DNA of 7,550 nt from Bacteroidales bacterium (GTDB lineage: Bacteria > Bacteroidota > Bacteroidia > Bacteroidales > JAAUTT01). The notes beneath the pieces were generated by a model. That model was not told the origin of the DNA, did not search any database, and worked only from the letters and a program-made list of their open reading frames with translations. The number at the start of each line of letters is the position of its first letter. The first letter of the stretch is position 1. Where the stretch lies: contig JAAUTT010000195.1 of assembly GCA_012031335.1 (NCBI GenBank), forward strand, positions 1 to 7,550. Direction: 5' to 3'. This document shows positions 7,328-7,550 of this stretch, piece after piece. Both the position numbers and the translations under genes were made by a program.

Positions 7328-7550
7328 TTATTGCTTTTTCTTTCCCGAAGAGCCAAATACTGAGAAATGTACGTATTTCTTAGGATTAGCTTTTAAGTCA
7401 ATTAGCAGATGATCAAGATCTTTTATTGTTTTATCAAGTGAATAATACACTGAGTCTTCGTTAATTAACTTACCAACAGAGTCCTTGACTTATTATTAAT
7501 TTTTTGCATCAATATATTAGTTTCTGCAATGCATCATTGTTGGCATTTTT
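7328..7550 (-). CDS. MCE/MlaD-family lipid-transport protein, C-terminal end, two frameshifts
   Basis: C-terminal tail of a membrane-anchored MCE (MlaD-like) protein, the substrate-binding part of phospholipid ABC transporters of the envelope. Only the end is in the window. An uninterrupted stretch from 7483 to the TAA at 7328 encodes 51 residues, including GKLINEDSVYYSLDKTIKDL, then LLIDLKANPKKYVHFSVFG and a lysine-rich end. The combination of GKLINxxSxY with NPKxYVHFSVFG is characteristic of Bacteroidota MCE proteins. Upstream, the helical part reads KNANNDALQK and then NILMQKINNK in other frames. It is rejoined by adding one A near 7521-7523 and one G near 7483-7484 (placement of the second is less sure). 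The first frame enters at 7550. The ordinary route to a stop codon and the conserved tail argue that the gene is intact in the organism. Confidence 0.82.

Overview
The window looks like a chromosomal piece of a Bacteroidota bacterium, probably of the Bacteroidales/Marinilabiliales type. The signs are AT-rich spacers, no clear Shine-Dalgarno sequences, a TAnnTTTG-type promoter element upstream of ettA, a Bacteroidota-style YfhO membrane protein, and an MCE/MlaD-family tail of the kind common in this phylum. The organism assignment is inference from these features.

Layout. Positions 1-2013 (minus strand) hold ettA, an ABC-F ribosome ATPase, followed by the 5' end of hisS (histidyl-tRNA synthetase), with two palindromes between them. 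Positions 2014-2517 are a divergent spacer with the ettA promoter element and a compact repeat block: five 21-bp degenerate units, two 22-bp units with a GGGGTACCCC core, and a perfect hairpin. Positions 2518-6337 (plus strand) hold a large YfhO-family membrane protein, a possible 49-residue protein, and a secreted TPR protein. These are spaced by 2 and 8 bases and probably form one operon. Positions 6338-6462 hold a heptanucleotide repeat tract and a strong bidirectional terminator whose far arm runs into the end of vapC. Positions 6463-7038 (minus strand) encode a VapBC-like toxin-antitoxin pair. After an AT-rich spacer, 7328-7550 (minus strand) is the C-terminal end of an MCE/MlaD-family protein.

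The dominant oddity is reading-frame damage. Five of the genes (ettA, yfhO-like, TPR, vapB, MCE) are interrupted by single-base shifts, nine in all, mostly in short homopolymers. Restoring one base at each site gives full-length proteins with intact motifs. This fits uncorrected sequencing or assembly errors much better than decay of essential genes, so genes are annotated over their restored spans.

How the genes work together: ettA and hisS both serve translation. The YfhO and TPR genes suggest an envelope function. vapBC is a stand-alone toxin-antitoxin module. The MCE protein belongs to lipid transport. I see no clearly new multi-gene system; the most unusual non-coding structure is the repeat block at 2181-2396.
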